DNA of 64,000 bases from Pedobacter zeae. Lineage in GTDB: Bacteria > Bacteroidota > Bacteroidia > Sphingobacteriales > Sphingobacteriaceae. Under the pieces are notes generated by a model. That model saw only the letters and a program-made list of their open reading frames with translations. It was not told where the DNA came from and searched no databases. Of this stretch, positions 44,642 to 53,672 are shown in pieces (the stretch's first letter is position 1; the number at the start of each line of letters is the position of its first letter). The position numbers were made by a program, and so were the translations under genes. Where the stretch lies: contig NZ_JACIEF010000003.1 in NCBI RefSeq assembly GCF_014196715.1, positions 277,874 through 341,873 of the forward strand, read 5' to 3'.

Positions 44642-45391
44642 TTAGATTTTTTTCCCCACTAAGATAATATAAGGTGACAAATTTTTGCTTTCAAATGGGA
44701 TAATCCTGGTAACTATTTTTCCGGTCAGCCAAACTGCTTTTTTAAAAAGGCGTACAATTGCCGGTTTTTGGTCTTCATTTTCCAGCCAAATGCTAAAACG
44801 GCCAAAATAACCCGATTTTACCTCCTTAAGCCCAGCCTGCTCGCAAATTGATTTCAGCAATGCGGGGTCCATGCTACTGATGTTGTGTTTATCATAATTT
44901 TCCCTATCAAACCGTTTCTGGAACCAACCATTAAGGGCTTTGAAGTTTGGCAATGTAATAAACAGCGTTCCGCCTGGTTTTACAAAAGCAATGTGGCGGT
45001 TAATAATATCTGCAGTATCGTTAAAATGCTCAATTAAACCGCAGCTTAGCACCAGGTCGTACTGTTTTTCGGGTGTGTAGTTAAAAAGGTCAGTTTCAAT
45101 AACATCGATATCTTTTTCCGTTAAGCCGTTAATCTCTAAAAGCTCTTTTACAACAGGTGGGTGAACAAAATAATCCAGCAGGGTAACATCAAGCTCAAAA
45201 TATTTTTTCAGGAATACGGCATAATAACCCGGAAAACCTCCCAATTCGATAGCAGTTTTCACGTGGTCTTTTTGAATAACATCAGCCAGTTGATGGTGAA
45301 ATAAATAATTTGAAGGTAACTGAACCGCGAGTCCTTTTTTACTTTCCCAATAATTTACCCAAAAAGCCCTGTCGGTTAATAAATTTGCCAT
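44642..45391 (-). CDS. SAM-dependent methyltransferase, class I
   Basis: A 249-residue cytoplasmic enzyme with the Rossmann-type SAM site 'KTAIELGGFPGYYAVFL' (about 41-57), the acidic post-II residue in 'DVIETDLFNYTPE' and motif IV 'YDLVLSCGLIEHFND'. This resembles methyltransferases acting on small molecules, sugars or lipids. A C-terminal extension with 'SKNLSPYIILVGKK' is typical of the subgroup. It is the first gene of an operon with the rhomboid. Substrate unknown. Confidence 0.9.
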   Translation of the reverse strand: MANLLTDRAFWVNYWESKKGLAVQLPSNYLFHHQLADVIQKDHVKTAIELGGFPGYYAVFLKKYFELDVTLLDYFVHPPVVKELLEINGLTEKDIDVIETDLFNYTPEKQYDLVLSCGLIEHFNDTADIINRHIAFVKPGGTLFITLPNFKALNGWFQKRFDRENYDKHNISSMDPALLKSICEQAGLKEVKSGYFGRFSIWLENEDQKPAIVRLFKKAVWLTGKIVTRIIPFESKNLSPYIILVGKKI

Positions 45392-45429
45392 GTTATAAAT
45401 AATTCCAACCTCAAAGAAACGGAAAGTAT

Positions 45430-45565
45430 ATTAAAGTTGAAAGGTTTGCATTGCCGGATTGTTAAATTGCTTTATTGCTGGATATGCTACAATATAACAA
45501 TCCAACAATAAAACAATATTTGCACCATACCCGAATAACCGGTTTAAACAGTTAACCGATTAACC
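45430..45565. repeat. CAATTTAAC/GGTTAACC phrase region
   Basis: A patch of irregular short repeats: GGATTGTTAAATTG (45456 on) and CAATATAACAATCC (45490-45503) form an inverted pair, followed by CAACAATAAAACAATA, and then AACCGGTTTAAACAGTTAACCGATTAACC. The style matches the arrays at 8917-8960 and 62505-62542. Confidence 0.5.
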
Positions 45566-48500
45566 CTATTTCAGGTCCTTTAAAATCTCAGCTACTGCTT
45601 TTTCCAATTGAGGATCTTTATCGGCCAAACGGTCTTCAAAAGTGTTTTTCACAAAAATATCAGGTTTTACCCCTTCTTTTTCTATGTTTTTGCCATCCAT
45701 GGTATAGCAGCCCCAGGATGGTAAACGGTAAGAAGATCCATCAACCAAACCCTTAGCCGAGGTAAAAATAATCCATCGATAAGTTTCTGTACCGATAATT
45801 TTCCCCAGTTTTAATTGTTTAAACCCTGCAGCGGTCATTTCGGCATCACTTAGCGATTGCTCATTAATGAGTAACACAATCGGTTTTGCAGCGGGGCCAA
45901 AATTACTTTGCGGAGCCAATTTACCTCCGCGGTATTTCCACTGAAGGTAAGGGCGCTGCGAAAGGAATTTCAGCACATCGTCGTGCACGTTTCCGCCGGT
46001 ATTATAACGGAGATCGAGGATAATGGCTTCTTTGTTTTCTTCCTGGGCAACCATATCCAGCAAAAAGGTTTCCAGTTCGCCACTACCCATATTTTTCATA
46101 TAAGAATAAGCAATACGGTTATTGCTCCACTTATCTACATTTTGGTGGTTTTTGGTAATCCACTCATCATAAAGATTTCCACGTAAGGCACCTGAACTTT
46201 CGGGATGTACATTTACATAAACATCTTTTCCATCGCGTTTAAACGTTAAAGTCATTTCGCGATCGAGTGAAGGTTTGCTGAAATAATAATCGCGGTCTAT
46301 TTTCTCATCTACCTTAACCCCGTTTACTTCTGTTAAAATATCTCCTGCTAAAATTTTTGTTCCGGTGCGCGCAGCATTACTTTTAGCAGCAATACGTTTT
46401 ACTTTTAAAGGATTTTCGTTATCGAAAATGATTCCCGTTTCGTTGGTAATGTAGTTGAGGTTTTTGCGTTCCTCAGCGCCCGCACTGTTAAAACCCATAT
46501 GCGAAGAATTCAGTTCGCCCAGCATATCATTCAATAAAATCCTTAAATCATTCCTATTGTTTACATAAGGAAGATATGCCGCATAACGGGTCCTCATTTT
46601 ATCCCAGTCTACGCCATGGAATTTTTCGTCATAAAAATTTTCGTCCAAACCTACCCAGGTTTCGTAAAACATCTGGTTAAATTCGGCATTCAGGTTCCTG
46701 GTAAATTTATAACCATGATCTACCCTATCAAGCTTGTTGCCTTCCAGGCTATATTTATTGATCACACCACGCGATAAAACGAAGAATTTATCCCCTGATG
46801 AGATGATCGAATAATCGCCACCGTCGGCAACTTTTTCGGTTTTATTGGCTTCAAAAGGCTCGATTGTAGTACGGTAAAGGCCTGGCGCACCACCTTCGTG
46901 GTTAGACAAATAAAACACATAGGTTTTATCCCCCTTGGCATAAGCATCTGTTCCATATTGGCCACCAAACGATGGACCAACCAATTCTATTCTATCAAGA
47001 ATATCCTGCGTATTAATCGTAATTACATTGGCAGGTTTAGGGGTAGGTTTAACTTCATTTTTCTTTTTAGCCGTATCGGTTTTTGATTTCTTGTCATTTT
47101 CACTTTTGAGCACTGCAGGTTTAACATTTATTGGCGCCGGTTGGCTTTCTTTAAACAGATCGTCGAACTTATCCGAACGGTAAGGCTCATCGTAATTGTT
47201 CAATGCCATCCGGTAAATATGCGCATTCAGCATTCCTGTTGGATAAGACGGCTTGGTACGGGCACTGGTAAAAAAAATATACTTGCCATCTGGCGACCAT
47301 GCCGGACCAGTTTCTGTAACTCCTGTATTGGTTAAGTTAATTGTTTTATTGTTTTTGATGTGGTGCACCATAATATCCTGTTCAAAATTCCGGTACACCG
47401 TAAAAAGTATATATTCGTCATTTGGCGAAAAACTCGGTGCCGAACTCTGTATCGCCCAAAACTCATCGGTTACCAAGGTTTTGGCATCAAATGTTTTAAG
47501 GTCCATGAGTTTAAGTTCATTTCTACCGCTTAAATACACCGCCATGGTCTTTGTTTTGTTCAACGTAATATCGCGCACATTTGCTTTATCTTTTGTAAGC
47601 TGTTTTACGGATCCTTTTCCATCACCGGTAATGGTAAACCAGTTCTGGTAACCGTTAGCCGTTTGACTGAACAAAATTGTTTTGTTATCGGCCAGCCATT
47701 TACATTCTAAAGCTCGCTCACCGCTATTGGTAATTTTACGGATAAACTTTCCGTCGGCATCACTTACAAATACTTCACCACGCGAAATAAAAACCATTTT
47801 TTTCCCGTCTGTAGAAACATCGAATGCCGAAATATTGCCACGCACATCGTACTCCTGCTCTTTGCTCAGCACCTGATTGCGTGAGGTACTGATATTAATT
47901 TTTTCAGTTTTTTTAGACGCTACATCGTAAGTATATAACTGGTAATCTTTTTCGAACACAACGGTTGTTCCATTGGCCGAAACAAAAGGACGTTTAATGG
48001 AAGTATCGAAATTGGTTAAACCCGTTTTTTTCCCGTTGATAAAGGTATAAAGGTTGTATTCATCATTGCCCTCATCCGACACGAAAAACACATTCCCCTT
48101 TTGGTCAACACTGGTCCAGAAATCTTTTCCGATATAATCCGTATACCGTTTATAACTTTTTGTTTTTGGATTGTATGACTGGATATCTGGATTATATGCG
48201 CCTTTATAGTGCTTACGGTTTGGAAAGCGGTAACTCTCCCAGGTATCGTTAAAAAACAATTCTCCCGTTGGCGATTCAGCAATGTGATGGGTAGTATTAA
48301 AATAATTATCAAACAGGCGCAGGGCTGTCCCTCCGTTTACCCCTACTTTATAACTCGAAAACGAATTGTATCGGCCAGAGGTAAAATAGATGGTTTTCGA
48401 ATCCCAGCTCCAGTTATCCACCTCATCAGCGGCATCATTAAAAGTTAACTGTTTGATATCGCCCCCGGCCAAAGGCATTACATAAATATCGTAATTTCCA

Positions 48501-48763
48501 AACTGGTTGGAAGAAAAGGCAAGCCACTTGCCATCCGGAGATACCTTAGGATTAATTTCTTCTCCCTGCATGGCAGTAAGCCTCGAAGCTACCCCACCCT
48601 TAACCGGAACTTTCCAGATATCGCCATCATAACTGAATACTATTGTCTGCGCATCTGGCGTTAAAGCAGGGTATGCAGCAAAATAGGTTGGCCCCTGGGC
48701 AAAAGAACAGAAAGGCACAAAAAAAGCTAATGCAATTAGCCGTTTTAACAGGAATTTGATCAT
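45566..48763 (-). CDS. S41-family tricorn-like protease, exported
   Basis: A 1065-residue exported protease. Signal peptide 'LIALAFFVPFCSFA' is followed by QGPTYF. The N-terminal two thirds (about 25-560) is a PD40/TolB-like beta-propeller, with repeated 'SPDGKWLAFSSNQFGNYDIY'-type strands, and a low-complexity Lys/Pro linker at about 545-580. A catalytic half follows, with a PDZ domain ('ILAGDILTEVNGVKVDEK') and the S41 peptidase with the nucleophile in 'LINEQSLSDAEMTAAGFKQ' (Ser). This is the layout of tricorn proteases, which take peptides through a propeller. Here it is periplasmic and probably trims peptides or misfolded proteins. It is a single gene. Confidence 0.92.
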   Translation of the reverse strand: MIKFLLKRLIALAFFVPFCSFAQGPTYFAAYPALTPDAQTIVFSYDGDIWKVPVKGGVASRLTAMQGEEINPKVSPDGKWLAFSSNQFGNYDIYVMPLAGGDIKQLTFNDAADEVDNWSWDSKTIYFTSGRYNSFSSYKVGVNGGTALRLFDNYFNTTHHIAESPTGELFFNDTWESYRFPNRKHYKGAYNPDIQSYNPKTKSYKRYTDYIGKDFWTSVDQKGNVFFVSDEGNDEYNLYTFINGKKTGLTNFDTSIKRPFVSANGTTVVFEKDYQLYTYDVASKKTEKINISTSRNQVLSKEQEYDVRGNISAFDVSTDGKKMVFISRGEVFVSDADGKFIRKITNSGERALECKWLADNKTILFSQTANGYQNWFTITGDGKGSVKQLTKDKANVRDITLNKTKTMAVYLSGRNELKLMDLKTFDAKTLVTDEFWAIQSSAPSFSPNDEYILFTVYRNFEQDIMVHHIKNNKTINLTNTGVTETGPAWSPDGKYIFFTSARTKPSYPTGMLNAHIYRMALNNYDEPYRSDKFDDLFKESQPAPINVKPAVLKSENDKKSKTDTAKKKNEVKPTPKPANVITINTQDILDRIELVGPSFGGQYGTDAYAKGDKTYVFYLSNHEGGAPGLYRTTIEPFEANKTEKVADGGDYSIISSGDKFFVLSRGVINKYSLEGNKLDRVDHGYKFTRNLNAEFNQMFYETWVGLDENFYDEKFHGVDWDKMRTRYAAYLPYVNNRNDLRILLNDMLGELNSSHMGFNSAGAEERKNLNYITNETGIIFDNENPLKVKRIAAKSNAARTGTKILAGDILTEVNGVKVDEKIDRDYYFSKPSLDREMTLTFKRDGKDVYVNVHPESSGALRGNLYDEWITKNHQNVDKWSNNRIAYSYMKNMGSGELETFLLDMVAQEENKEAIILDLRYNTGGNVHDDVLKFLSQRPYLQWKYRGGKLAPQSNFGPAAKPIVLLINEQSLSDAEMTAAGFKQLKLGKIIGTETYRWIIFTSAKGLVDGSSYRLPSWGCYTMDGKNIEKEGVKPDIFVKNTFEDRLADKDPQLEKAVAEILKDLK

Positions 48764-48832
48764 AATTTATTTTGTTTGGCTTTGGATGCCTCAAAATACG
48801 TAACAGATTTTATATTCGTAAACAATAAAATG

Positions 48833-48840
48833 TATTTTTG
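48833..48840 (+). promoter_or_regulatory. Putative -7 element of the GT4 gene
   Basis: TATTTTTG fits TAnnTTTG and ends 6 bases before the TTG start at 48847. With another TATATTCG at 48812 the true promoter is uncertain. Confidence 0.25.
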
Positions 48841-48846
48841 ATTGAT

Positions 48847-50118
48847 TTGAAAGTAGTACACCTAAATACCTACGATGGAAATGGCGGAGCAGGGCGTGCC
48901 TGCCTGCGTTTAAGTGATGCCCTAAAGGCCAGTGGAATCGATTCGAAAGTGTTGGTTTACTATAAATTTGGACAAAACCCAAAGATAGATACCTTTAGCA
49001 AATCGCCAATCCAAAAGGCAAAGGCGGTTTATAATATCCTAGCGGAAAGATATTTCGCTAAATGGTTAAGTAAATCGGTAAAAACACCCTTTAGCCTGCA
49101 ATGGTTCGGCCGCTCAGTAATTCACCATCCCGATGTTAAAAATGCCGATATTATCCATATACATTGGATTAACCATGGCTTTCTTAACCCTAAATTTTTA
49201 GCTCAGCTGGATGAACTGGAAAAACCGATTGTTTGGACTTTTCACGACAGTAATGCGTTTACCGGCGGGTGCCATGTGCGTTACGGATGCGAAAACTTTC
49301 ACCATCAATGCGGTAACTGCCCGATTTTAAAAATCAGTGGTAAAAACGATATCTCGCACAAGACCTGGCTGCGCAAACAAAAAGCTTACACCAAATTGAA
49401 TTTCCATATCGTGGCACCCAGTAAATGGATGGCCGCATCAATAAAATTCAGCAGTTTGCTGGGCACAAGGAAAGCTACAGTTATCCCGAATACCATTGAG
49501 ACAAAAATTTTCAAACCCTACGTTAAACCGGAAGCCAAAAAGATCCTGAAGATCAATCCGGATAAATTTGTACTGATGAGCGGCTTTATGCCTTCTAAAA
49601 ACGACAAACACAAAGGAACCCCTTATCTGATCGAAGCGCTGGAGATCCTCTCCCGCCGTACCGGCATACAGAAAGAAAATATTGAACTGGTTATTTTTGG
49701 GAATAAGGAGAATGCCGAAATGCCCGAATTTCCTTTTAAAACCACTTTTCTGGGTGCCATTAATAAAGACGATCATTTGGCAAAATGTTATTCTGCCGCC
49801 GATGCTTTTATTACCCCTTCTCTTGAAGATAATCTGCCCAATACCGTAATGGAAAGTTTAGCATGTGCTACACCGGTAATTGCCTTTACCACAGGCGGTA
49901 TTCCGGATATGGTGAAACACATGCAGAACGGCTACCTGGCCGAATACCAGAATGCAGAAGACCTGGCAAACGGCATTGAATGGCTTTATCACCGCCCGAA
50001 TAAAGAGGAAATACAAAAAGCAGCGAGATTAAGCATTTTAACCGATTTTTCGGAAGAGGTTGTTGCCGCAGAACATATCCATCTGTATGAGACCTTGATT
50101 GGTTTACAGCCGAAATAA
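48847..50118 (+). CDS. Glycosyltransferase, family 4
   Basis: A 423-residue retaining GT-B glycosyltransferase. There is no in-frame ATG near the N-terminus; the TTG at 48847 gives the canonical start 'xKVVHLNTYDGNGGAGRACL' with the glycine loop, and another TTG at 48838 is 3 codons upstream. A cysteine-rich insertion 'GGCHVRYGCENFHHQCGNCP' at about 136-155 looks like a metal site and is seen in one GT4 branch. The donor-binding end is 'TPSLEDNLPNTVMESLACAT' with the conserved Glu. A GT2 gene follows after 135 bases. It probably acts in surface polysaccharide synthesis. Confidence 0.9.
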   Translation: MKVVHLNTYDGNGGAGRACLRLSDALKASGIDSKVLVYYKFGQNPKIDTFSKSPIQKAKAVYNILAERYFAKWLSKSVKTPFSLQWFGRSVIHHPDVKNADIIHIHWINHGFLNPKFLAQLDELEKPIVWTFHDSNAFTGGCHVRYGCENFHHQCGNCPILKISGKNDISHKTWLRKQKAYTKLNFHIVAPSKWMAASIKFSSLLGTRKATVIPNTIETKIFKPYVKPEAKKILKINPDKFVLMSGFMPSKNDKHKGTPYLIEALEILSRRTGIQKENIELVIFGNKENAEMPEFPFKTTFLGAINKDDHLAKCYSAADAFITPSLEDNLPNTVMESLACATPVIAFTTGGIPDMVKHMQNGYLAEYQNAEDLANGIEWLYHRPNKEEIQKAARLSILTDFSEEVVAAEHIHLYETLIGLQPK

Positions 50119-50253
50119 AAGCCATCGTTTACCTTGATTTTATGTGTCAATATCTGATCAACAACACAAATGTTTACCGAATTTCATTTTATTTTTCATC
50201 AGGCAAATTTGAGTAATCTTTATTAAATTTACTCCGATCCAAAAATCCAACTC

Positions 50254-51000
50254 TTGCCAAAGCTAACCATCATCACCATTGTGTATAATAACGTTCGTGA
50301 TATAGAACGTACGATAAAATCGGTTTTAAACCAGACCTACAAAAACATAGAATATATCGTTATTGATGGTGCCTCGACCGATGGCACTCTGCAAGTAGTT
50401 GAACAGTATAAGAATCAGATTTCGAAAATCATATCAGAACCCGACAAAGGTATATACGATGCCATGAACAAAGGTTTAGCCCTGGCTACAGGCGATTATG
50501 TACTTTTCATGAATTCGGGCGATGAAATCTACGATCCCAAAACCGTAGAGGATATCTTTGCGAGCTCGCCGGGAGCAGATATTTATTATGGCGAAACTGA
50601 AATGTACAATGATAACTGGGAAAGTTTAGGCCGCAGGAGGCATGAAGCACCCGAAGAATTTGACTGGACCAGTTTTAAATATGGCATGAGCATCAGTCAC
50701 CAGGCCATTTATATCCGCCGTAGCATTGTTACGCCTTACGATTTAACCTATAAATACAGTTCAGATATCGACTGGATTATTAAAGCAGCTAAAAAGGCAT
50801 CTAATATTGTTAATGTTAACCGTTATGTAGCCAAATACCTGGTAGGTGGCATGAGTAAGAAAAAACACCGCGAGAGCTTAAAAGAACGGTTTAAAATCTT
50901 TACCAAATATTATGGCTTGTTGCCCAACATTTTTAACCATATGGTTATTGCTGTTAATTTAGCCTTATATTTTGTGAAACACCGCAGAACGAACGACTAG
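50254..51000 (+). CDS. Glycosyltransferase, family 2
   Basis: A 248-residue inverting GT-A glycosyltransferase starting with TTG at 50254 ('xPKLTIITIVYNNVRDIER'), with no in-frame ATG upstream. The nucleotide-sugar site is visible as 'EYIVIDGASTDGT' and 'EPDKGIYDAMNKGLALATG', then 'YVLFMNSGDEIYD' in the position of the metal-binding DxD. The catalytic-base region 'ISHQAIYIRRSIVTPYD' follows. It lies 3 bases before a gene of unknown function that is very probably in the same operon. With the GT4 gene it makes a small polysaccharide or glycolipid cluster. Sugar and acceptor unknown. Confidence 0.92.
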   Translation: MPKLTIITIVYNNVRDIERTIKSVLNQTYKNIEYIVIDGASTDGTLQVVEQYKNQISKIISEPDKGIYDAMNKGLALATGDYVLFMNSGDEIYDPKTVEDIFASSPGADIYYGETEMYNDNWESLGRRRHEAPEEFDWTSFKYGMSISHQAIYIRRSIVTPYDLTYKYSSDIDWIIKAAKKASNIVNVNRYVAKYLVGGMSKKKHRESLKERFKIFTKYYGLLPNIFNHMVIAVNLALYFVKHRRTND

Positions 51001-51003
51001 CTT

Positions 51004-51696
51004 ATGAATGAGGAAATTAACGAACTACTCTCTATTTATAAGCAGGAAAAAGAACTGATAGAATCTTTAATCAAAGAAGACGAAATTGATCATGATTATA
51101 GAGCTGTTTATCTTAAATCTAAAATCCTGAATAGGATCAAACACCAGATCAGAACAATCGAACTGTTTATTGATCCACATTTACAGGAAAAGGAACAGCT
51201 GAAAAGAAGATCCGATTTTTTTGCCGAAATGGACAGGAATGGGTTAGCTAAAGATTATTATGCATTTCAACTCGAAAAGATTAATCATGAACTTGAACAA
51301 TTAAACAACTTCACACCAGGTTATTTTAACGATGGGCAGGAATTTGACGATGCTGTATTTAACCTTGTTGAAAATAAAATCAGTGCTTTCATTTTTAACC
51401 TGCGTAAAGAAGAAAACCTTTATCTGAAATTTTCGGTCAAAAAGAATAAAATCATTATCCGTTTAACCCCATTTGCGGATATCTTGGCTAGCAATTATTT
51501 TATTAAATCTACAATAAACGTGCTTAAGCAAATCGGATTTAAGAAAAACAAATCGCGTACCTGCTTTCAGATGAAATACCCATTGGAGAGCTTTAAAGAT
51601 GCCATTCCAGTTAAAACAATTGCGAGCAGGGTAATTTATGAGGCCTTCTATAACTACCGGATAAATCAATCAACAACCTTGGAGATTATTCCCTAA
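51004..51696 (+). CDS. Protein of unknown function in a glycosyltransferase operon
   Basis: A 230-residue protein without signal peptide or membrane segment. The first 110 residues are highly charged and helical with heptad-like spacing, probably a coiled coil ('LLSIYKQEKELIESLIKEDE', 'LKSKILNRIKHQIRTIELF'). The second half has mixed strands ('LYLKFSVKKNKIIIRLTPFA') and ends in 'TLEIIP'. I recognise no family. It starts 3 bases after the GT2 stop, so co-translation is likely. A regulatory or scaffold role with the glycosyltransferases is possible but has no support beyond position. Confidence 0.7.
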   Translation: MNEEINELLSIYKQEKELIESLIKEDEIDHDYRAVYLKSKILNRIKHQIRTIELFIDPHLQEKEQLKRRSDFFAEMDRNGLAKDYYAFQLEKINHELEQLNNFTPGYFNDGQEFDDAVFNLVENKISAFIFNLRKEENLYLKFSVKKNKIIIRLTPFADILASNYFIKSTINVLKQIGFKKNKSRTCFQMKYPLESFKDAIPVKTIASRVIYEAFYNYRINQSTTLEIIP

Positions 51697-51766
51697 TCTC
51701 AGATTTCTGAAACAATAATTTTTCTCAGCTGTCTTTAATATATCACCTATTAAAACATTAAAGATT

Positions 51767-52327
51767 ATGGGACAATTAAGTAACCGCACCATTGCTGTAC
51801 TTTCAGAAAGCGGATTTGAAGAAGTTGAATTAACCGAGCCAGTAAAAAGGTTAAAGGAAGAAGGAGCTACGGTTCACATTATCTCCTCAAAAAGTGGACA
51901 AATAAAAGCTTGGGATCATGATCATTGGTCGATAGAAGTTGATGTAGATAAAACCATTGCCGAGGCAAATGCCGACGACTATAACGGATTACTTTTACCT
52001 GGTGGTGTAATTAATCCCGATCAGCTACGGATTAACGAAGATGCACTGTCTTTCGTAAAATCGTTTTTTGCCGATGGAAAACCAGTGGCAGCCATTTGCC
52101 ATGGTCCGCAAACATTAATCAATGCCGATGTGGTTCAGGGCCGAAAGTTAACTTCTGTAAAAAACATTTCTCAGGATCTGATTAATGCAGGGGCAATATG
52201 GTCAGATGAGGAAGTAGTTGTTGACCAAGGGTTGGTTACCAGCCGTACACCACAGGATATACCTGCTTTTAACGATAAAATTGTGGAGGAATTTGCCGAG
52301 GGTGTTCATGAAGGGCAGCATGCTTAA
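51767..52327 (+). CDS. PfpI/DJ-1 family type 1 glutamine amidotransferase-like protein
   Basis: A 186-residue protein of the DJ-1/PfpI superfamily, close to the YhbO/YraA stress group. The nucleophile elbow is 'AAICHGPQTLINADVV' with Cys111 and His112; the conserved Glu is in 'SESGFEEVELTEP' (about residue 18), and the strand 'DYNGLLLPGGVINPDQLR' is typical. Known relatives act as deglycases or chaperone-like stress proteins; that annotation is debated. It is a single gene followed by a strong terminator. Confidence 0.9.
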   Translation: MGQLSNRTIAVLSESGFEEVELTEPVKRLKEEGATVHIISSKSGQIKAWDHDHWSIEVDVDKTIAEANADDYNGLLLPGGVINPDQLRINEDALSFVKSFFADGKPVAAICHGPQTLINADVVQGRKLTSVKNISQDLINAGAIWSDEEVVVDQGLVTSRTPQDIPAFNDKIVEEFAEGVHEGQHA

Positions 52328-52357
52328 AAACTTTGGACGCTCTTTCTAGATTCACTC

Positions 52358-52388
52358 AAAAACGGCTGGCAAATTGCCAGCCGTTTTT
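52358..52388 (+). terminator. Intrinsic terminator after the PfpI/DJ-1 gene
   Basis: The stem AAAACGGCTGGCA / TGCCAGCCGTTTT with a tiny loop is followed by T residues, 30 bases after the stop. Confidence 0.93.
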
Positions 52389-52403
52389 ATTTTGGGCTTT
52401 TTT

Positions 52404-52503
52404 GTGCCGTCAGATGTTACCATCTGATGGAGCTTTATTAACAAGAAAATAGAATTACCCTATCAAACTATTTTCTGTGTCGGATGGTAACATCCAACAC
52501 CAC
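52404..52503. mobile_element. MITE-like 100-bp element with terminal inverted repeats
   Basis: Two ends carry the same sequence in opposite orientation: GATGTTACCATC (52414-52425) and GATGGTAACATC (52482-52493), inside longer imperfect arms that begin GTG..GT.. Each arm is itself a small hairpin. In the middle a second inverted pair, GAAAATAG (52445-52452) and CTATTTTC (52468-52475), closes the loop. The nested symmetry and lack of a gene fit a miniature inverted-repeat element or an attachment-type site between two convergent genes. Confidence 0.6.
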
Positions 52504-53547
52504 TTATAGCTTAACCTGCCTGATGATATTTTTAATGTTCAATTCAATAATATCGGTCATGGTTCTGCACCTCAGGTAATTTGTATCTTTAAAATAATCG
52601 CTCATACCCTGCTTTAGTAAAGCGATATTTTCAGGTGTGGTAAGTTCCTCTTTGTTCGAAACATCGCGAAGATCCGTTAATCGGTGCCGCTCGCTCCTCA
52701 CCCGGTGCACAATCGATGAGCGTTCTTCCTGTTGGTATTGCAGTACGGTTTTCTCTGTCAATTGCTCCATACTCATTTTTACGTACGGCAGATTCTCTTT
52801 AAAAAATTGCGGAAGGTAAACTTTTAAATTCCCTTCGTAAAACTGCTGGTCAAAATCTATTGCCCTAATGCGGAACTGGATATCATCAAAATCAGGCGTA
52901 ATCTGTACCACAAAATTATAAGCCCGCATGTCGCCCAAAAGCATAATCAAACAGCGCTCATTAAACTTTACAAACTCTTTGGCAATACGGGTTGGATTAA
53001 ATTCTGGCGTATACAACTGTCCTTTGGTAAAAACATCTCCCGGGATACCGGCAATATGTTCCTCCACCAAAGTATCCCCATCAACCAGGTAGTTTACCTG
53101 ATTAGGGGAAAGGATCTCTTCCATTTCCAGTCCGTATATACGCGATGCATCCGCCTTTTTAATATAAAAATAATCGTAAACATCATTCAGGCGGTTTACG
53201 ATCCTGATGCGGAAAGGGTGTGTATTGCCGAAAGTGCAGTATTCAATTTTATCGATGTATTTATGTTCTACAATCCGCAGGTTACCAGATGCCTTTAAAT
53301 TGGCATAAATTTCCTTTAAGCCTTCATGTAAGGGTCCGATTAAATCCTGCGCATAAATAGGTCCTTCCCAAAGTGAATCTTTACCAAATTTATCCATTAA
53401 CGGGAAGGCTTCATTAAACTGCATCAGATCATTGTAGCCGATCGGCAATTTCGCTTCGCGCTGGTAGGTACGCAGGTATTTCTGCAGGGCAGGCGTAACC
53501 GGAAAAATCGGTTTCTTTTTTGAAATTTTTACATCGTTATTTTCCAT
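52504..53547 (-). CDS. Orphan protein with protein-kinase-like active-site pattern
   Basis: A 347-residue cytoplasmic protein of a family I cannot name. Several elements follow the order seen in kinase folds: a strand with Lys130/Lys131 ('DYFYIKKADASRIYGLEMEE', with Glu141-144 as the helix C acid), a hinge-like 'TLVEEHIAG' (about 159-167), a catalytic-loop-like 'LLGDMRAYNFVV' with Asp206 and Asn211 in the DxxxxN spacing, and an 'RAIDFDQQF' in place of DFG (Asp231). HipA-like or aminoglycoside-kinase-like folds use the same arrangement. The last 100 residues are helical. It could be an active atypical kinase or a pseudokinase. It lies beside the MITE-like element and has no obvious partner. 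Confidence 0.6.
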   Translation of the reverse strand: MENNDVKISKKKPIFPVTPALQKYLRTYQREAKLPIGYNDLMQFNEAFPLMDKFGKDSLWEGPIYAQDLIGPLHEGLKEIYANLKASGNLRIVEHKYIDKIEYCTFGNTHPFRIRIVNRLNDVYDYFYIKKADASRIYGLEMEEILSPNQVNYLVDGDTLVEEHIAGIPGDVFTKGQLYTPEFNPTRIAKEFVKFNERCLIMLLGDMRAYNFVVQITPDFDDIQFRIRAIDFDQQFYEGNLKVYLPQFFKENLPYVKMSMEQLTEKTVLQYQQEERSSIVHRVRSERHRLTDLRDVSNKEELTTPENIALLKQGMSDYFKDTNYLRCRTMTDIIELNIKNIIRQVKL

Positions 53548-53591
53548 GCAAGGGCAATGTACATTTTTAAAAATTTAGCCACAAAAACATG

Positions 53592-53646
53592 ACTCCTTTC
53601 TTTTCCTACTGCAAAGGGCACCAAGTTTTACGCAAAGGTCACGGAG
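53592..53646. repeat. AACCACAAAG-type degenerate repeat
   Basis: GCAAAGGGCACCAAGTTTTACGCAAAGGTCACGGAG. It is the single-arm relative of the hairpin at 25520-25598, in the short spacer between two minus-strand genes. Confidence 0.5.
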
Positions 53647-53672
53647 TAAAAGCTACATAGCATACTTTGCCG

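Noticed and set aside
47253-47651. Antisense frame of about 130 codons inside the tricorn-like protease gene
   Set aside because: The protease gene is continuous and complete; the antisense product has no protein-like pattern.
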